Source: Paracoccaceae bacterium (GTDB lineage: Bacteria; Pseudomonadota; Alphaproteobacteria; Rhodobacterales; Rhodobacteraceae). Taken from it: 64,000 nt of DNA. The position numbers and the translations under genes are program-made. How positions within the stretch are numbered: the first letter of the stretch is position 1; each line of letters starts with the position of its first letter. Of this stretch, positions 46,035 to 55,448 are shown one piece after another. The stretch covers positions 124,001-188,000 of the forward strand of contig JANSXY010000002.1 of NCBI GenBank assembly GCA_024742695.1. The letters run 5' to 3'. The notes beneath the pieces are model-generated. The model was given only the letters and a program-made list of their open reading frames with translations. It had not been told where the DNA came from and ran no database searches.

Positions 46035-48617
46035 GTGACCGACGCCCCGCAGCCGATCCGCCTTGCCGATTACCGCGCCTATCCCTGGCAGGTCGGCAAG
46101 GTCGACCTGACCTTCCGACTGGCGCCGCGCGCGACGCGTGTGATCGCCCGGATCGGCTTCGCGCCCCGGCCGGGCCGCGAGGCTGCCGCGCCGCTGGTGC
46201 TGGATGGCGAGAAGCTGCGCCTGATCTCCGCCGCGATCGACGGTGCGCCGGTCGACCCCGGTCAGCTGACCGTTACACCCACCGGCCTGACCGTCGCCGC
46301 CGGGGCACTGCCCGACGGGGCATTCACCCTGGAGACCGAGGTCGAGATCGCGCCGGAGGAAAACACCGCGCTGGAGGGGCTTTACATGTCGAACGGCATG
46401 TATTGCACGCAGTGCGAGGCGGAAGGGTTCCGCAAGATCACCTTCTATCCCGACCGGCCCGACGTGATGGCCCGGTTCCGCGTGCGGATCGAGGCCGACC
46501 TGCCCGTGCTCCTGTCGAACGGCAACCCGGCGGGCAGCGGCCCCGGCTGGGCGGAGTGGGACGATCCCTGGCCCAAGCCCGCCTATCTCTTCGCCCTTGT
46601 CGCCGGCGATCTGCGCGCGGTGACCGACCGGTTCACCACCGCCTCGGGCCGCGATGTCGCGCTGGACATCTGGGTCCGGCCGGGCGACGAGGATCGCTGC
46701 GATTTCGCGATGGGCGCGCTCAAGCGCTCGATGCGCTGGGACGAGACCGCCTATGGCAGGGAATACGATCTCGACGTCTTCAACATCGTCGCGGTCGACG
46801 ATTTCAACATGGGCGCGATGGAGAACAAGGGGCTGAACATCTTCAACTCCAAGTTCGTGCTGGCCAGCCCCGAAACCGCGACCGACACCGATTTCGAGCG
46901 GATCGAGGGGATCATCGCGCACGAGTATTTCCACAACTGGACGGGCAACCGGATCACCTGCCGCGACTGGTTCCAGCTGTGCCTGAAAGAGGGGCTGACG
47001 GTGTTCCGCGACCAGCAGTTCACCGCCGACATGCGCTCTGCCCCGGTCAAGCGGATCGACGACGTGCTGACGCTGCGCGCCCGCCAGTTCCGGGAAGACA
47101 TGGGGCCGCTCGCCCATCCGGTCCGGCCCGCAAGCTATGTCGAGATCAACAACTTCTACACCGCCACGGTCTACGAGAAGGGCGCCGAGGTGATCGGGAT
47201 GCTGAAACGTCTCGTCGGGCCCGAGGGGTACGCCCGCGCCCTCGACCTCTACTTCGACCGCCATGACGGCGACGCGGCAACGATCGAGGACTGGCTGAAG
47301 GTCTTCGAGGATGCGACGGGCCGCGACCTCGGCCAGTTCAAGCGCTGGTACACCGACGCCGGAACGCCGCGCCTGAAGGTCACGGACGACTTCAAGGATG
47401 GCACCTACACGCTCCACTTCGAACAGGAAACGCCGCCCACGCCAGGCCAGCCGGAAAAGCCGCCACGGGTGATCCCGGTGGCTGTCGGCCTGCTCAATCC
47501 CAATGGCGACGAGGTGCTGCCGACGACCGTGCTGGAGATGACGCAGGCGCGCCAGAGCTTTGCCTTCGAGGGGCTCGCGGCGCGGCCCGTGGCCTCGATC
47601 CTGCGCGACTTCTCGGCCCCCGTGGTGCTCGACCGGGCGGTGAGCGCCGAGGAGCGCGCCTTCCTGATGGCGCATGACACCGACCCGTTCAACAAGTGGG
47701 AGGCCGGCCGCGCCCTGGCGCGCGACGTGCTGGCGGCGATGGTGACCGAGGGCGCGGCCCCCGGCCCCGCCTTTCTCGACGCGGTGGCCGCGGTGGCGCG
47801 CGACGACGGGCTCGACCCGGCGTTCCGGGCGCTGTGCCTGAAACTGCCCGGCGAGGACGACCTCGCCCAGGCCCTCGCCGATGCCGGCCGGGTGCCCGAC
47901 CCCGACGCCATCCACGCCGCGCGCGAACGGCTGGCGCGCGCGCTGGCCGAGCGGCTGGCGGGCGACCTGCCGGGCCTTTACGCCGCGATGGCGGTGCCCG
48001 GCCCCTACGCGCCCGACGCCCGCAGCGCCGGCGCGCGGGCCCTGCGCAACGCCTGCCTCGGGCTGATCTCGCGGCGCGACGGCGGCGACCGCGCGGCGGC
48101 GCAGTTCGCCGGCGCCGGCAACATGACCGACAGCCTCGCCGCGCTGGCCTGCCTGCTGGATGCCGGGCGCGGCGAAGAGGAACTGGCGGCCTTCTACCGG
48201 CGCTGGTCGGGCGACCGGCTGGTGATCGACAAGTGGTTCACGCTGCAGGTGCTGCATGCCGCGCCGGAAAAGGCCGCGACGGTGGCCGAGGGCCTGACCC
48301 GGCATGCCGATTTCCAGTGGAAGAACCCGAACCGGTTCCGCGCCGTCCTGGGCGCGCTGGGGGCCAATCACGCCGGCTTCCACGCCGCCTCGGGGGCGGG
48401 CTACGAGCTTCTGGCCGACTGGCTGATCCGGCTCGATCCGGTCAATCCGCAGACCGCGGCGCGGATGACCACCGCGTTCGAGACGTGGCGGCGCTACGAT
48501 GCCGGCCGGCAGACGCGGGCCGGCGCCGCGATGGCGCGGATTCTCGCCGCACCCGGTCTCAGCCGCGACACGCGCGAGATGGTCGGCCGGCTGCTGGGCG
48601 ACGGCGCGGGCGGCTGA
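46035..48617 (+). CDS. pepN: Aminopeptidase N (M1 family)
   Basis: 860-residue zinc aminopeptidase that trims N-terminal residues from peptides in the cytoplasm. Signature motifs: GAMENKGLNIFNSKFVL near residues 258-274 (exopeptidase GAMEN motif), the zinc site HEYFHNWTGN near 296 (HExxH) and the third ligand Glu in LKEGLTVFRDQQF. I chose the GTG at 46035 because AGGAG (46024-46028) is spaced 6 bases from it; the ATG at 46029 would have the ribosome site directly against it. The length and FEQETPPTPGQ region match the E. coli PepN type. Confidence 0.95.
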   Translation: MTDAPQPIRLADYRAYPWQVGKVDLTFRLAPRATRVIARIGFAPRPGREAAAPLVLDGEKLRLISAAIDGAPVDPGQLTVTPTGLTVAAGALPDGAFTLETEVEIAPEENTALEGLYMSNGMYCTQCEAEGFRKITFYPDRPDVMARFRVRIEADLPVLLSNGNPAGSGPGWAEWDDPWPKPAYLFALVAGDLRAVTDRFTTASGRDVALDIWVRPGDEDRCDFAMGALKRSMRWDETAYGREYDLDVFNIVAVDDFNMGAMENKGLNIFNSKFVLASPETATDTDFERIEGIIAHEYFHNWTGNRITCRDWFQLCLKEGLTVFRDQQFTADMRSAPVKRIDDVLTLRARQFREDMGPLAHPVRPASYVEINNFYTATVYEKGAEVIGMLKRLVGPEGYARALDLYFDRHDGDAATIEDWLKVFEDATGRDLGQFKRWYTDAGTPRLKVTDDFKDGTYTLHFEQETPPTPGQPEKPPRVIPVAVGLLNPNGDEVLPTTVLEMTQARQSFAFEGLAARPVASILRDFSAPVVLDRAVSAEERAFLMAHDTDPFNKWEAGRALARDVLAAMVTEGAAPGPAFLDAVAAVARDDGLDPAFRALCLKLPGEDDLAQALADAGRVPDPDAIHAARERLARALAERLAGDLPGLYAAMAVPGPYAPDARSAGARALRNACLGLISRRDGGDRAAAQFAGAGNMTDSLAALACLLDAGRGEEELAAFYRRWSGDRLVIDKWFTLQVLHAAPEKAATVAEGLTRHADFQWKNPNRFRAVLGALGANHAGFHAASGAGYELLADWLIRLDPVNPQTAARMTTAFETWRRYDAGRQTRAGAAMARILAAPGLSRDTREMVGRLLGDGAGG

Positions 48618-48711
48618 ATCCCGCCGGCCCGGGCCCCTGCCCGGCCCGCCCCGTGACTCTCCGGCCCGGCGCTGTCATGATCGTGTCGCAGGGTTGTGCT
48701 GGGAAGTTCCC

Positions 48712-49593
48712 ATGCAGGAGAAGCTTGATCCTCTCATCGCCGACCGCGCGCCGTGGCTCTTCACCGGGCGCCTGCATCACAGCCTCGCGCGCGCGATCCT
48801 GCACCGGTTGCTGGGCTACAACCGGACGCTGGCGATCGGCGCGGCGCTGGAACCGCTGCCGACCCCGGCGATCATGGCGACGATGGCCGAGATGCTGGCC
48901 CGCGACGTCGAGGCGCAGGGGATCGAGAACCTGCCGCGCGAGGGTCCGGCGCTGGTGGTGGCCAATCACCCGACCGGCATCGCCGACGGTATCATCCTGT
49001 GGTCGATCATCGCGGCGGTCCGGCCTGACCTGTTCATCTACGCCAATTCCGACATCCTGCGGGTTCTGCCGCAGATGGCCGACCTGATCGTGCCGGTGGA
49101 ATGGCGGATCGAGAAGCGCAGCCATGCCAAGACGCGCGACACGCTGGCGCTGACGAAACAGGCGCTGGAGGCCGGGCGGCTTGGCGTGATCTTCCCCTCC
49201 GGCCGGCTGGCCAAGCGCCGCGGCCTTCGGCTTCACGAACGCGACTGGATGCCCTCGGCGGCGATGATCGCGCGCAAGTTCGACGTGCCGGTCATCCCGG
49301 TGAACATCCGCGCCCGGAACTCGGCGCTGTTCTACCTGTTCGACCTGATCCACCCGACGCTGCGCGACATCACGCTGTTCCACGAGACGCTGAACAAGGC
49401 CCGCCAGCCGTTCCGGGTGACGGTGGGCCGGCCGATCCCGGCCGCCGTCCTGCCGGACACCTCGGCCGAGGGGATCGCCCGGCTGAAGGAGGCGACGCTG
49501 GCGCTGGCCGGGCCGGATCGGCGGGCGGTCAGCCTTGTCGACATGACCCGCCGCCCGGCCTGGGCGCGCGGCCTGATCAAGGCCCCGACCTGA
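48712..49593 (+). CDS. Lysophospholipid (1-acylglycerol-3-phosphate type) acyltransferase
   Basis: 293-residue PlsC-superfamily acyltransferase that moves an acyl chain to a lipid acceptor. The catalytic box reads ALVVANHPTGIADG near residues 81-94, i.e. His with five residues before Asp, one more than the textbook NHx4D box; FPSGRLAKRRG near 163-173 is the acceptor phosphate-binding motif. This form resembles the ornithine-lipid/hemolysin-like branch more than classical PlsC. There is no obvious transmembrane helix. GGGAAG precedes the ATG. It is monocistronic in this view, with a 94-bp gap after pepN. Confidence 0.84.
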   Translation: MQEKLDPLIADRAPWLFTGRLHHSLARAILHRLLGYNRTLAIGAALEPLPTPAIMATMAEMLARDVEAQGIENLPREGPALVVANHPTGIADGIILWSIIAAVRPDLFIYANSDILRVLPQMADLIVPVEWRIEKRSHAKTRDTLALTKQALEAGRLGVIFPSGRLAKRRGLRLHERDWMPSAAMIARKFDVPVIPVNIRARNSALFYLFDLIHPTLRDITLFHETLNKARQPFRVTVGRPIPAAVLPDTSAEGIARLKEATLALAGPDRRAVSLVDMTRRPAWARGLIKAPT

Positions 49594-49673
49594 GCCGTTA
49601 ACCGGGCCTTGACGGCGGGACGCGATGCTGGCGGCCGATACCGCCGCCGCACAGTTCACGGACCCCAGCGAAG

Positions 49674-49967
49674 ATGACCCGCGCCTTGCCGATCCTCGCC
49701 CTGTGCCTCGCCGCGCTGGCCGGCCCCGCCGCCGCGTTGCTGGCCGCGCCGCCGCGCGCGGGCGAACCGGTGCTGGTGATCCTTGCGCCGGGCGCGGATG
49801 CCGACAGCCTTCTGGCGGCCGCCGGGGCACGGCCGATCGGGCCGCTGACAGCGCCGATGGCGGTGCTGGCCACCGGCGAGGGCGCGGACCTGGCCACGCG
49901 GCTTGTCGCCGCCGGCGCCTGGGCGGTGCGCGACGGCGCGGCGATGGCGCGGCTCTGCGGATACTAG
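49674..49967 (+). CDS. Small secreted or membrane-anchored protein of unknown function
   Basis: 97-residue protein with an N-terminal hydrophobic segment (LPILALCLAALAGPAAALLAA), a signal peptide or anchor. The rest is short and Ala/Gly-rich with LVILAPGADADSLLAAAGA and AMARLCGY at the end; the spacing suggests a small alpha/beta domain (ferredoxin-like), but this is only an impression. No ribosome site is evident before the ATG. The stop is 7 bases from that of the convergent lytic transglycosylase gene. I do not recognise a family. Confidence 0.65.
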   Translation: MTRALPILALCLAALAGPAAALLAAPPRAGEPVLVILAPGADADSLLAAAGARPIGPLTAPMAVLATGEGADLATRLVAAGAWAVRDGAAMARLCGY

Positions 49968-49974
49968 GCCCGGA

Positions 49975-50568
49975 TCACCGGCAATAGGGTTGGCCGCTGG
50001 TCCAGGCGGCCATCTCGGCGCGCTTCGCGGCGGACCGCATCGGCCCCCAGTCGCGTCCGATGCCGCGGCGGCCGTCGCCGGCGACCACCTCGTCGCGGCC
50101 CACCTGCACCGCGGCGATCCGCACCGCGCAAGCGAGGTTCGCCGGGCCGTCGAACAGCCCCGCCTCGGGCAGGTCGCAGCCGTAGCCGCGCGCCGTTGCG
50201 GGTGCGATCTGCAACAATCCCAGCCAGCGGCCGCCGCCGCCGGCGGCGCGCGGGTTCCAGGTGCTTTCGTGCTTGGCCAGCGCCGAGAACAGCCCGGCCC
50301 AGAACGCGTCGCGCTCGGCCGGCCCGGCATCCTCGTAGGCCGGGCACCAGGCGGCGATATCGGCGGGCAGGACATCGCGCAGCGCGCGCCCGTCGGTCGC
50401 CAGCGCGTCAAGCGTCGCGCGGGTCCAGTCCTCGGCCTCGGGATGATGATCCCAGCGCATAACCGGCAGGCCGGTGGCGGTACCCATCGTCGCCGGCGCC
50501 TGCATGCATCCCGCCAGCGCGACGAGACCGAAAACGGCGAGCGTTCGCAGGGCGTTGGATCGGGTCAT
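49975..50568 (-). CDS. Lytic transglycosylase-like lipoprotein (SLT domain)
   Basis: 197-residue envelope protein. The signal peptide ends in the lipobox LVALAGC, so Cys20 is likely lipidated. The SLT-type domain covers about residues 85-190: SALAKHESTWNPRAAGGGG carries the catalytic Glu (in KHEST), GLLQIAPATARGYGCDL is the conserved substrate-groove segment, and AACAVRIA-type helices follow. Two Cys pairs (AWCPAY, YGCDL, LACAV, PYCR) may be disulfides. It probably cuts peptidoglycan glycan strands. The GC-rich gap of 197 bp to gatB carries the gatB promoter. Confidence 0.85.
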   Translation of the reverse strand: MTRSNALRTLAVFGLVALAGCMQAPATMGTATGLPVMRWDHHPEAEDWTRATLDALATDGRALRDVLPADIAAWCPAYEDAGPAERDAFWAGLFSALAKHESTWNPRAAGGGGRWLGLLQIAPATARGYGCDLPEAGLFDGPANLACAVRIAAVQVGRDEVVAGDGRRGIGRDWGPMRSAAKRAEMAAWTSGQPYCR

Positions 50569-50706
50569 CGGGGCATCCGGCCGGCACCGCCCCGGAACGG
50601 ACGGCCCCGATCGCATTGCCGATACCGTCCACGCTGGCAAGCGCCGCGGGCCCGCCGCGCCCGAATCGGCGGGAATCCGCCGCCCGGCGGGCCGCCGCAC
50701 CGCCCC

Positions 50707-50735
50707 TTGCCCGGCCCGGCCCGCTGGCCTAGAAC
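50707..50735 (+). promoter_or_regulatory. Predicted promoter of gatB
   Basis: TTGCCC (50707-50712), 17 bases, TAGAAC (50730-50735). Start near 50742, leader about 24 bases including the GGAG ribosome site. Confidence 0.45.
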
Positions 50736-50765
50736 CGGCGCGTTCCCGGCTTGCAGGAGACCGCC

Positions 50766-52280
50766 ATGCTCGACCATCTCGCCTACGAGGAACCCGCGCC
50801 GAAGGTGATCGCGGGGGCGAAACAGGACTGGGAACTGGTGATCGGGCTGGAGGTTCACGCCCAGGTCGCCTCGAAGGCCAAGCTGTTTTCCGGCGCCTCG
50901 ACCGAATTCGGGGCCGAACCCAATTCCAACGTCGCCTTCGTCGATGCCGCGATGCCCGGCATGCTGCCGGTGATCAACGAATACTGCGTGGCGCAGGCGG
51001 TGCGCACCGGGCTGGGGCTGAAGGCGCGGATCAACCTGATGTCGGCCTTCGACCGGAAGAACTACTTCTATCCCGATCTGCCGCAGGGCTACCAGATTTC
51101 CCAGCTCTACCACCCGATCGTCGGCGAGGGCGAGGTGATCGTCGACATGGGGCCGGGGATCGCCCGGCGCGTGCGGATCGAGCGCATTCACCTGGAACAG
51201 GACGCCGGCAAGTCGATCCACGACATGGATCCGACCATGTCCTTCGTCGATCTCAACCGCACCGGCGTGGCGCTGATGGAGATCGTCTCGCGCCCCGACA
51301 TCCGCGGCCCGGAAGAGGCGGCGGCCTATGTCGGCAAGCTGCGCCAGATCCTGCGCTACCTCGGCACCTGCGACGGCAACATGCAGAACGGCAACCTGCG
51401 CGCCGACGTGAACGTGTCGATCTGCACGCCCGGTGCCTACGAGGAATTCCGCGCGACCGGCGACCATTCGGTGCTGGGCACCCGCTGCGAGATCAAGAAC
51501 ATGAACTCGATGCGGTTCATCCAGCAGGCGATCGAGTACGAGGCGCGGCGCCAGATCGCCATCGTCGAGGACGGCGGCACCGTGGTGCAGGAAACCCGGC
51601 TTTACGATCCCGACCGGGGCGAAACCCGGTCGATGCGGTCGAAGGAAGAGGCGCATGACTACCGCTACTTCCCCTGCCCCGATCTTCTGCCGCTGGAAAT
51701 CGAACAGGCCTGGGTCGACGCGATCGCGGCCAGCCTGCCGGAACTGCCCGACGCCCGGAAGGCGCGCTTCGTCAAGGATTTCGGGATGACCGAATACGAC
51801 GCCGGCGTGCTGACCGCCGAGGCCGAGAACGCCGCCTTCTTCGAGGCGGTGGCGGCGGGCCGCGACGGCAAGCAGGCGGCGAACTGGGTGATCAACGAGC
51901 TGTTCGGCCGGCTGAACAAGCAGGGCCTCGGCGTCGCCGACAGCCCGGTGTCGGCCGCGCAGCTGGGCGGCGTGCTCGACCTGCTCGCGGCGAACACGAT
52001 TTCCGGCAAGATCGCCAAGGATCTGTTCGAGATTCTCTGGACCGAGGGCGGCGACCCGGCCGAGATCGTCGAGGCCCGCGGCATGAAACAGGTCACCGAT
52101 ACCGGCGCGATCGAGGCCGCGGTGGACGAGATCATCGCCGCGAACCCGGCCCAGGTGGAAAAGGCCAGGCAGAACCCCAAGCTTGCCGGCTGGTTCGTGG
52201 GCCAGGTGCTGAAGGCCACCGGCGGCAAGGCCAACCCCGCGGCGGTGAACGAGATCGTGGCGCGGAAGCTGGGGGGCTGA
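50766..52280 (+). CDS. gatB: Aspartyl/glutamyl-tRNA(Asn/Gln) amidotransferase subunit B
   Basis: Converts Glu-tRNA(Gln) (and Asp-tRNA(Asn)) to the amidated form together with GatA and GatC. The 504-residue protein starts [20 protein letters not shown], then [22 protein letters not shown] (split at residues 20-41), the family hallmark, and [33 protein letters not shown] and [14 protein letters not shown]. The C-terminal GatB/YqeY helical domain covers about residues 355-504. GatA and GatC are not adjacent. GGAG precedes the ATG at 50766. Confidence 0.97.
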   Translation: MLDHLAYEEPAPKVIAGAKQDWELVIGLEVHAQVASKAKLFSGASTEFGAEPNSNVAFVDAAMPGMLPVINEYCVAQAVRTGLGLKARINLMSAFDRKNYFYPDLPQGYQISQLYHPIVGEGEVIVDMGPGIARRVRIERIHLEQDAGKSIHDMDPTMSFVDLNRTGVALMEIVSRPDIRGPEEAAAYVGKLRQILRYLGTCDGNMQNGNLRADVNVSICTPGAYEEFRATGDHSVLGTRCEIKNMNSMRFIQQAIEYEARRQIAIVEDGGTVVQETRLYDPDRGETRSMRSKEEAHDYRYFPCPDLLPLEIEQAWVDAIAASLPELPDARKARFVKDFGMTEYDAGVLTAEAENAAFFEAVAAGRDGKQAANWVINELFGRLNKQGLGVADSPVSAAQLGGVLDLLAANTISGKIAKDLFEILWTEGGDPAEIVEARGMKQVTDTGAIEAAVDEIIAANPAQVEKARQNPKLAGWFVGQVLKATGGKANPAAVNEIVARKLGG

Positions 52281-52335
52281 CCTTTTCGGCTGTGGCCGCG
52301 CCGCACCCCTTCGCGGCAAAATCGTCGCGCCCCCC

Positions 52336-52364
52336 GTGACCCGACGGGGGTGGCGGGCTAGGCT
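52336..52364 (+). promoter_or_regulatory. Predicted promoter of the DUF4177 gene
   Basis: GTGACC (52336-52341), 17 bases, TAGGCT (52359-52364) within a CTAGGCT box. Start near 52371; leader about 20 bases containing GAGGGGG. Confidence 0.45.
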
Positions 52365-52390
52365 CCCGGGTGCTGCGAGGGGGAACAGGG

Positions 52391-52780
52391 ATGCCGCACT
52401 ACGAATACCGCGTCGTGCCCGCGCCGGTCAGGGGCGAGAAGGGCAAGGGCCTCAAGACCACCGCCGACCGTTTCGCGAACGCGATGACATCGCTGATGAA
52501 CGAGATGGCGCGCGACGGCTGGGAATACCAGCGCGCCGAAACCCTGCCCTGCGAAGAACGCAAGGGGCTGACCGGCAAGGCGGTGACGGAACAGAACGTG
52601 CTGGTGTTCCGCCGCGCCACCGCCGAGACCGTGCTGATGGACCAGGCGCGCGCGGCCGCTTCCGCCGCGCCCCTGCAACTGCACAATCGCGTCCTGCCGG
52701 ACGAGGCGCCGCGCCTGCGGTCGGTGGAGCCGGGCCAGGCGCCGCGGCTTGGCCCGGCGCAGGGCGAGGATCGCGGCTAG
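52391..52780 (+). CDS. DUF4177-like protein
   Basis: 129-residue protein that opens MPHYEYRVVPAPVRGEKGKG and contains MNEMARDGWEYQRAETLPCEE near residues 37-57, the pattern of the small DUF4177 fold (strand-helix with DGWEYQ). A disordered, Pro/Arg-rich tail follows from about residue 95. Function unknown. Its TAG stop shares the CTAG tetranucleotide with the stop of the convergent bolA gene. No signal peptide is seen. Confidence 0.78.
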   Translation: MPHYEYRVVPAPVRGEKGKGLKTTADRFANAMTSLMNEMARDGWEYQRAETLPCEERKGLTGKAVTEQNVLVFRRATAETVLMDQARAAASAAPLQLHNRVLPDEAPRLRSVEPGQAPRLGPAQGEDRG

Positions 52781-53031
52781 GCGAGGTCCAGCGCCAGCGC
52801 GTGAATCCGGCCCACCAGGTCCGGGCCCAGCGCCGCGTGGACCGCGCGGTGCCGTTCCAGCCGGCCCATGGCCGCCAGGTCGGGGGCGCGCAGGACGACG
52901 CGGAAATGCGTCTCTCCGCCGTCGCGCCAGCCGGCATGGCCGCGATGCATCTCGCTTTCGTCGATCACCTCGAGCCGGCTGGCATCGAACGCCGCCGCCA
53001 GTCTCTCGCGAATCTCCTCGGTCACCGGCAT
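52777..53031 (-). CDS. bolA: BolA family protein
   Basis: 84-residue BolA protein, a small alpha/beta protein that pairs with monothiol glutaredoxins in iron-sulfur handling. Family landmarks are the N-terminal helix EEIRERLAAAFDASRLEVID, the HAGWRDGGETHFRVVL region near residues 31-46 and RLERHRAVHAAL near 57-68, whose C-terminal His is the conserved cluster ligand. In Rhodobacterales bolA lies beside this DnaJ-domain gene. GAGGGGGG precedes the ATG. Confidence 0.92.
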   Translation of the reverse strand: MPVTEEIRERLAAAFDASRLEVIDESEMHRGHAGWRDGGETHFRVVLRAPDLAAMGRLERHRAVHAALGPDLVGRIHALALDLA

Positions 53032-53048
53032 TTTTTCGCGCCCCCCTC

Positions 53049-53076
53049 TTCAAAGCTCACCGAAAGCACTTAAACT
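53049..53076 (+). promoter_or_regulatory. Predicted promoter of the DnaJ-domain gene
   Basis: TTCAAA (53049-53054), 16 bases, TAAACT (53071-53076), in the AT-richer part of the 118-bp bolA/dnaJ-like gap. Leader about 65 bases to the ATG at 53150. Confidence 0.45.
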
Positions 53077-53149
53077 CGCAGGCCCGAGTCGGAAAGTCTC
53101 GGCCACACACGAACCGCCGGCCCCGGCGCCGGCAGTCTGGAAGGGCAGG

Positions 53150-53776
53150 ATGAGCAGGGACGATCCCTTCGGCTTCGACATCTCGGCAGCCTCCGACAAG
53201 AAGAAGCGCGCGCGGGGCCGGCGCGGCATGTCCGGCGCGTTCGAGACCTCGACGCGGGTCTGCGACCATGCGGGCTGCGACAAGGCGGGCCAGTACCGCG
53301 CGCCGAAGTCGCCCGACCATCTCGACGAATACTACTGGTTCTGCCGCGAACACGTGCGCGAATACAACCTGAAGTGGAATTTCTTCCAGGGCCAGACCGA
53401 GGACGAGTTCCAGCAGTTCATCGACAAGGATCGCGTCTGGGGGCGCGAGACCAAGCCGTTCAAGCGAGACCCCGAGGAACGCGCCTGGTCGCGGCTGGGC
53501 GTGGACGACCCGATGCAGATTCTCGGCGAGAAGGCCACCCAGAACCCCGGCCGCGCCACGATGGGCCGCAAGCTGCCGCCGACCGAACGCAAGGCGCTGG
53601 ATATTCTCGAGGCGCGCGACAGCTGGACGCGCACGGAAATCCGCAAGCAGTACAAGAGCCTCGTGAAGGATCTGCACCCCGACATGAACGGCGGCGACCG
53701 CGCCGACGAGGAACGCCTGCAAGAGGTCGTCTGGGCCTGGGACCAGATCAAGGACAGCCGCAACTTCCGCGACTGA
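53150..53776 (+). CDS. DnaJ-domain protein with N-terminal Cys/His cluster
   Basis: 208-residue protein. A J domain occupies about residues 143-206, with the HPD motif in LVKDLHPDMNGGDRADEERL, so it should stimulate an Hsp70. The N-terminal half has CDHAGCDKAGQYRAP and YYWFCREHVREYN near residues 38-73, a Cys-x4-Cys ... Cys-x2-His arrangement that may bind zinc. GGATG-type spacing puts AGGGCAGG before the ATG. It lies 95 bases ahead of cobS on the same strand, so a role in folding or assembly of the CobS/CobT chelatase is attractive but unproven. Confidence 0.86.
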   Translation: MSRDDPFGFDISAASDKKKRARGRRGMSGAFETSTRVCDHAGCDKAGQYRAPKSPDHLDEYYWFCREHVREYNLKWNFFQGQTEDEFQQFIDKDRVWGRETKPFKRDPEERAWSRLGVDDPMQILGEKATQNPGRATMGRKLPPTERKALDILEARDSWTRTEIRKQYKSLVKDLHPDMNGGDRADEERLQEVVWAWDQIKDSRNFRD

Positions 53777-53871
53777 GCGGGCGGACCCGGCGCCCCCCTT
53801 GCGCCCCCGCCCGTTCTGTTCCATCAAGCAGGGGTTTTTGACGCACCGCCCGCCGGGCGGGGCCGGGAAGG

Positions 53872-54855
53872 ATGACAGGCATGCTGGATCAGGTCGCGAA
53901 ACCCACCGAGGAATTCTCCGTCCGCGAGGTCTTCGGCATCGACACCGACATGAAGGTGAAGGGGTTCGAGAACCGGTCCGACCGGGTGCCGGATATCGAT
54001 CCGACCTACAAGTTCGACCCCGACACCACGCTCGCGATCCTCGCGGGCTTCGCCTACAACCGCCGGGTGATGATCCAGGGCTACCACGGCACCGGGAAAT
54101 CCACCCATATCGAACAGGTCGCGGCGCGTCTGAACTGGCCCTGCGTGCGGGTCAACCTCGACAGCCACATCAGCCGGATCGACCTGATCGGCAAGGATGC
54201 GATCAAGCTGCGCGACGGCAAGCAGGTGACCGAGTTCCACGAGGGCATCCTGCCCTGGGCGCTGCGCAACCCGGTCGCCATCGTCTTCGACGAATACGAC
54301 GCCGGCCGCGCCGACGTGATGTTCGTGATCCAGCGGGTGCTGGAACATGACGGCAAGCTCACGCTGCTCGACCAGAACGAGATCATCACGCCGCACCCGG
54401 CGTTCCGGCTGTTCGCGACCTCGAACACCGTGGGCCTTGGCGACACCACCGGGCTTTACCACGGCGTCCAGCAGATCAACCAGGCGCAGATGGACCGCTG
54501 GAGCCTTGTCGCGACGCTGAACTACCTCAGCCTTGACGCCGAAACCGCGATCGTGCTGGCCAAGAACCCGCATTACAACACCGCCGAGGGCCGCAAGAAG
54601 ATCGGCCAGATGGTCACGGTCGCCGACCTCACGCGCACCGCCTTCATGAACGGCGACCTGTCGACGGTGATGAGCCCCCGGACGGTGATCAACTGGGCGC
54701 AGAACGCCGAGATCTTCCGCAACGTCGGCTATGCCTTCCGTCTGACCTTCCTCAACAAGTGCGACGAGCTGGAACGCCAGACGGTGGCCGAGTTCTACCA
54801 GCGCTGCTTCGGCGAGGAACTGCCCGAAAGCGCGGCGAGCCAGGCGATGAAGTGA
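53872..54855 (+). CDS. cobS: Aerobic cobaltochelatase subunit CobS
   Basis: AAA+ ATPase of the CobNST complex, which inserts cobalt into hydrogenobyrinic acid diamide in aerobic cobalamin synthesis. The 327-residue protein has Walker [10 protein letters not shown] near residue 71-79, Walker [16 protein letters not shown] near 138-152, and the sensor segment [16 protein letters not shown] near 180-195. The start [16 protein letters not shown] could be at either Met. CobT follows after two small genes; CobN is outside the window. Confidence 0.96.
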   Translation: MTGMLDQVAKPTEEFSVREVFGIDTDMKVKGFENRSDRVPDIDPTYKFDPDTTLAILAGFAYNRRVMIQGYHGTGKSTHIEQVAARLNWPCVRVNLDSHISRIDLIGKDAIKLRDGKQVTEFHEGILPWALRNPVAIVFDEYDAGRADVMFVIQRVLEHDGKLTLLDQNEIITPHPAFRLFATSNTVGLGDTTGLYHGVQQINQAQMDRWSLVATLNYLSLDAETAIVLAKNPHYNTAEGRKKIGQMVTVADLTRTAFMNGDLSTVMSPRTVINWAQNAEIFRNVGYAFRLTFLNKCDELERQTVAEFYQRCFGEELPESAASQAMK

Positions 54856-54970
54856 CGGGGCCGCCGCGGCCCTGATCGTCCCGGAACAGGCGCGTCGGCA
54901 GCCCGGCCCAAGTGGGACGGGCGGAGCGCGGGCGTGCCCTGACATCCGCTCAAGTTTTCATATTGCCTGA

Positions 54971-54999
54971 TTGATCATCCCGAAATCCGCCCTCATGAT
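54971..54999 (+). promoter_or_regulatory. Predicted promoter, leaderless, inside a long inverted repeat
   Basis: TTGATC (54971-54976), 17 bases, CATGAT (54994-54999), with the start at about 55006, the ATG of the next gene. The -35 lies in TGATTGATCAT (54968-54978) and the -10 in ATGATCAAATCA (54995-55006), which are inverted copies but for one extra A. Confidence 0.5.
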
Positions 55000-55005
55000 C
55001 AAATC

Positions 55006-55386
55006 ATGGGCGGTTTGAGAACATTTCTGCTGGCCAGTCTCTGCCTCGTCGCGGTCGGGGTCCATCCCTTGCGTGCCCAGACCCTGCCCGACCCGCATCA
55101 CGTCGCGACCTGCACAGGGCGGCTGTCCGCGCTGATGGAGCATCAGTTCCTGTTCGACGGCCCGGCCTCGGAAGAGACGCGGCGGCGGCGCGACGCGCTG
55201 GCCGACATCCTTGACGCGATCGCCCCGGCGGGCGCCGAGGCGCGGCTGATGGCGCTGCGGATCGAGGCGAAGGCCGCCCATGCCGCGCTTCTGTCGCAGG
55301 CCGCCTTCGGCCGCGATCCGGGTCGGCTCGCGGCACTGCGGGCCAGTCGGCTGATCGACCAGTGCGCGGGGTTCCTGCTGTCCTGA
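55006..55386 (+). CDS. Small secreted protein between cobS and cobT
   Basis: 126-residue protein with a signal peptide (LRTFLLASLCLVAVGVHPLRAQ, cleavage after about residue 25). The mature part is helical, with two Cys (VATCTGRLSA and DQCAGFLLS near the end) that could pair in the periplasm. DPHHVATCTGRLSALMEH resembles short periplasmic helical proteins, but I do not recognise a family. The ATG has no ribosome site and is probably the first base of the mRNA. It has its own promoter and need not be part of the cobalamin pathway. Confidence 0.7.
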   Translation: MGGLRTFLLASLCLVAVGVHPLRAQTLPDPHHVATCTGRLSALMEHQFLFDGPASEETRRRRDALADILDAIAPAGAEARLMALRIEAKAAHAALLSQAAFGRDPGRLAALRASRLIDQCAGFLLS

Positions 55387-55436
55387 GCGGCGGTTCGGCT
55401 CCGCAAGTCGTGACTTCGGCCGCGCCCCGGGCGTGC

Positions 55437-55442
55437 TAGGCT
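55437..55442 (+). promoter_or_regulatory. -10-like TAGGCT box placing the start on the ATG
   Basis: TAGGCT within a CTAGGCT box, six bases before the ATG at 55449; no ribosome site lies between. The -35 region is weak. Confidence 0.35.
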
Positions 55443-55448
55443 TGCGCC

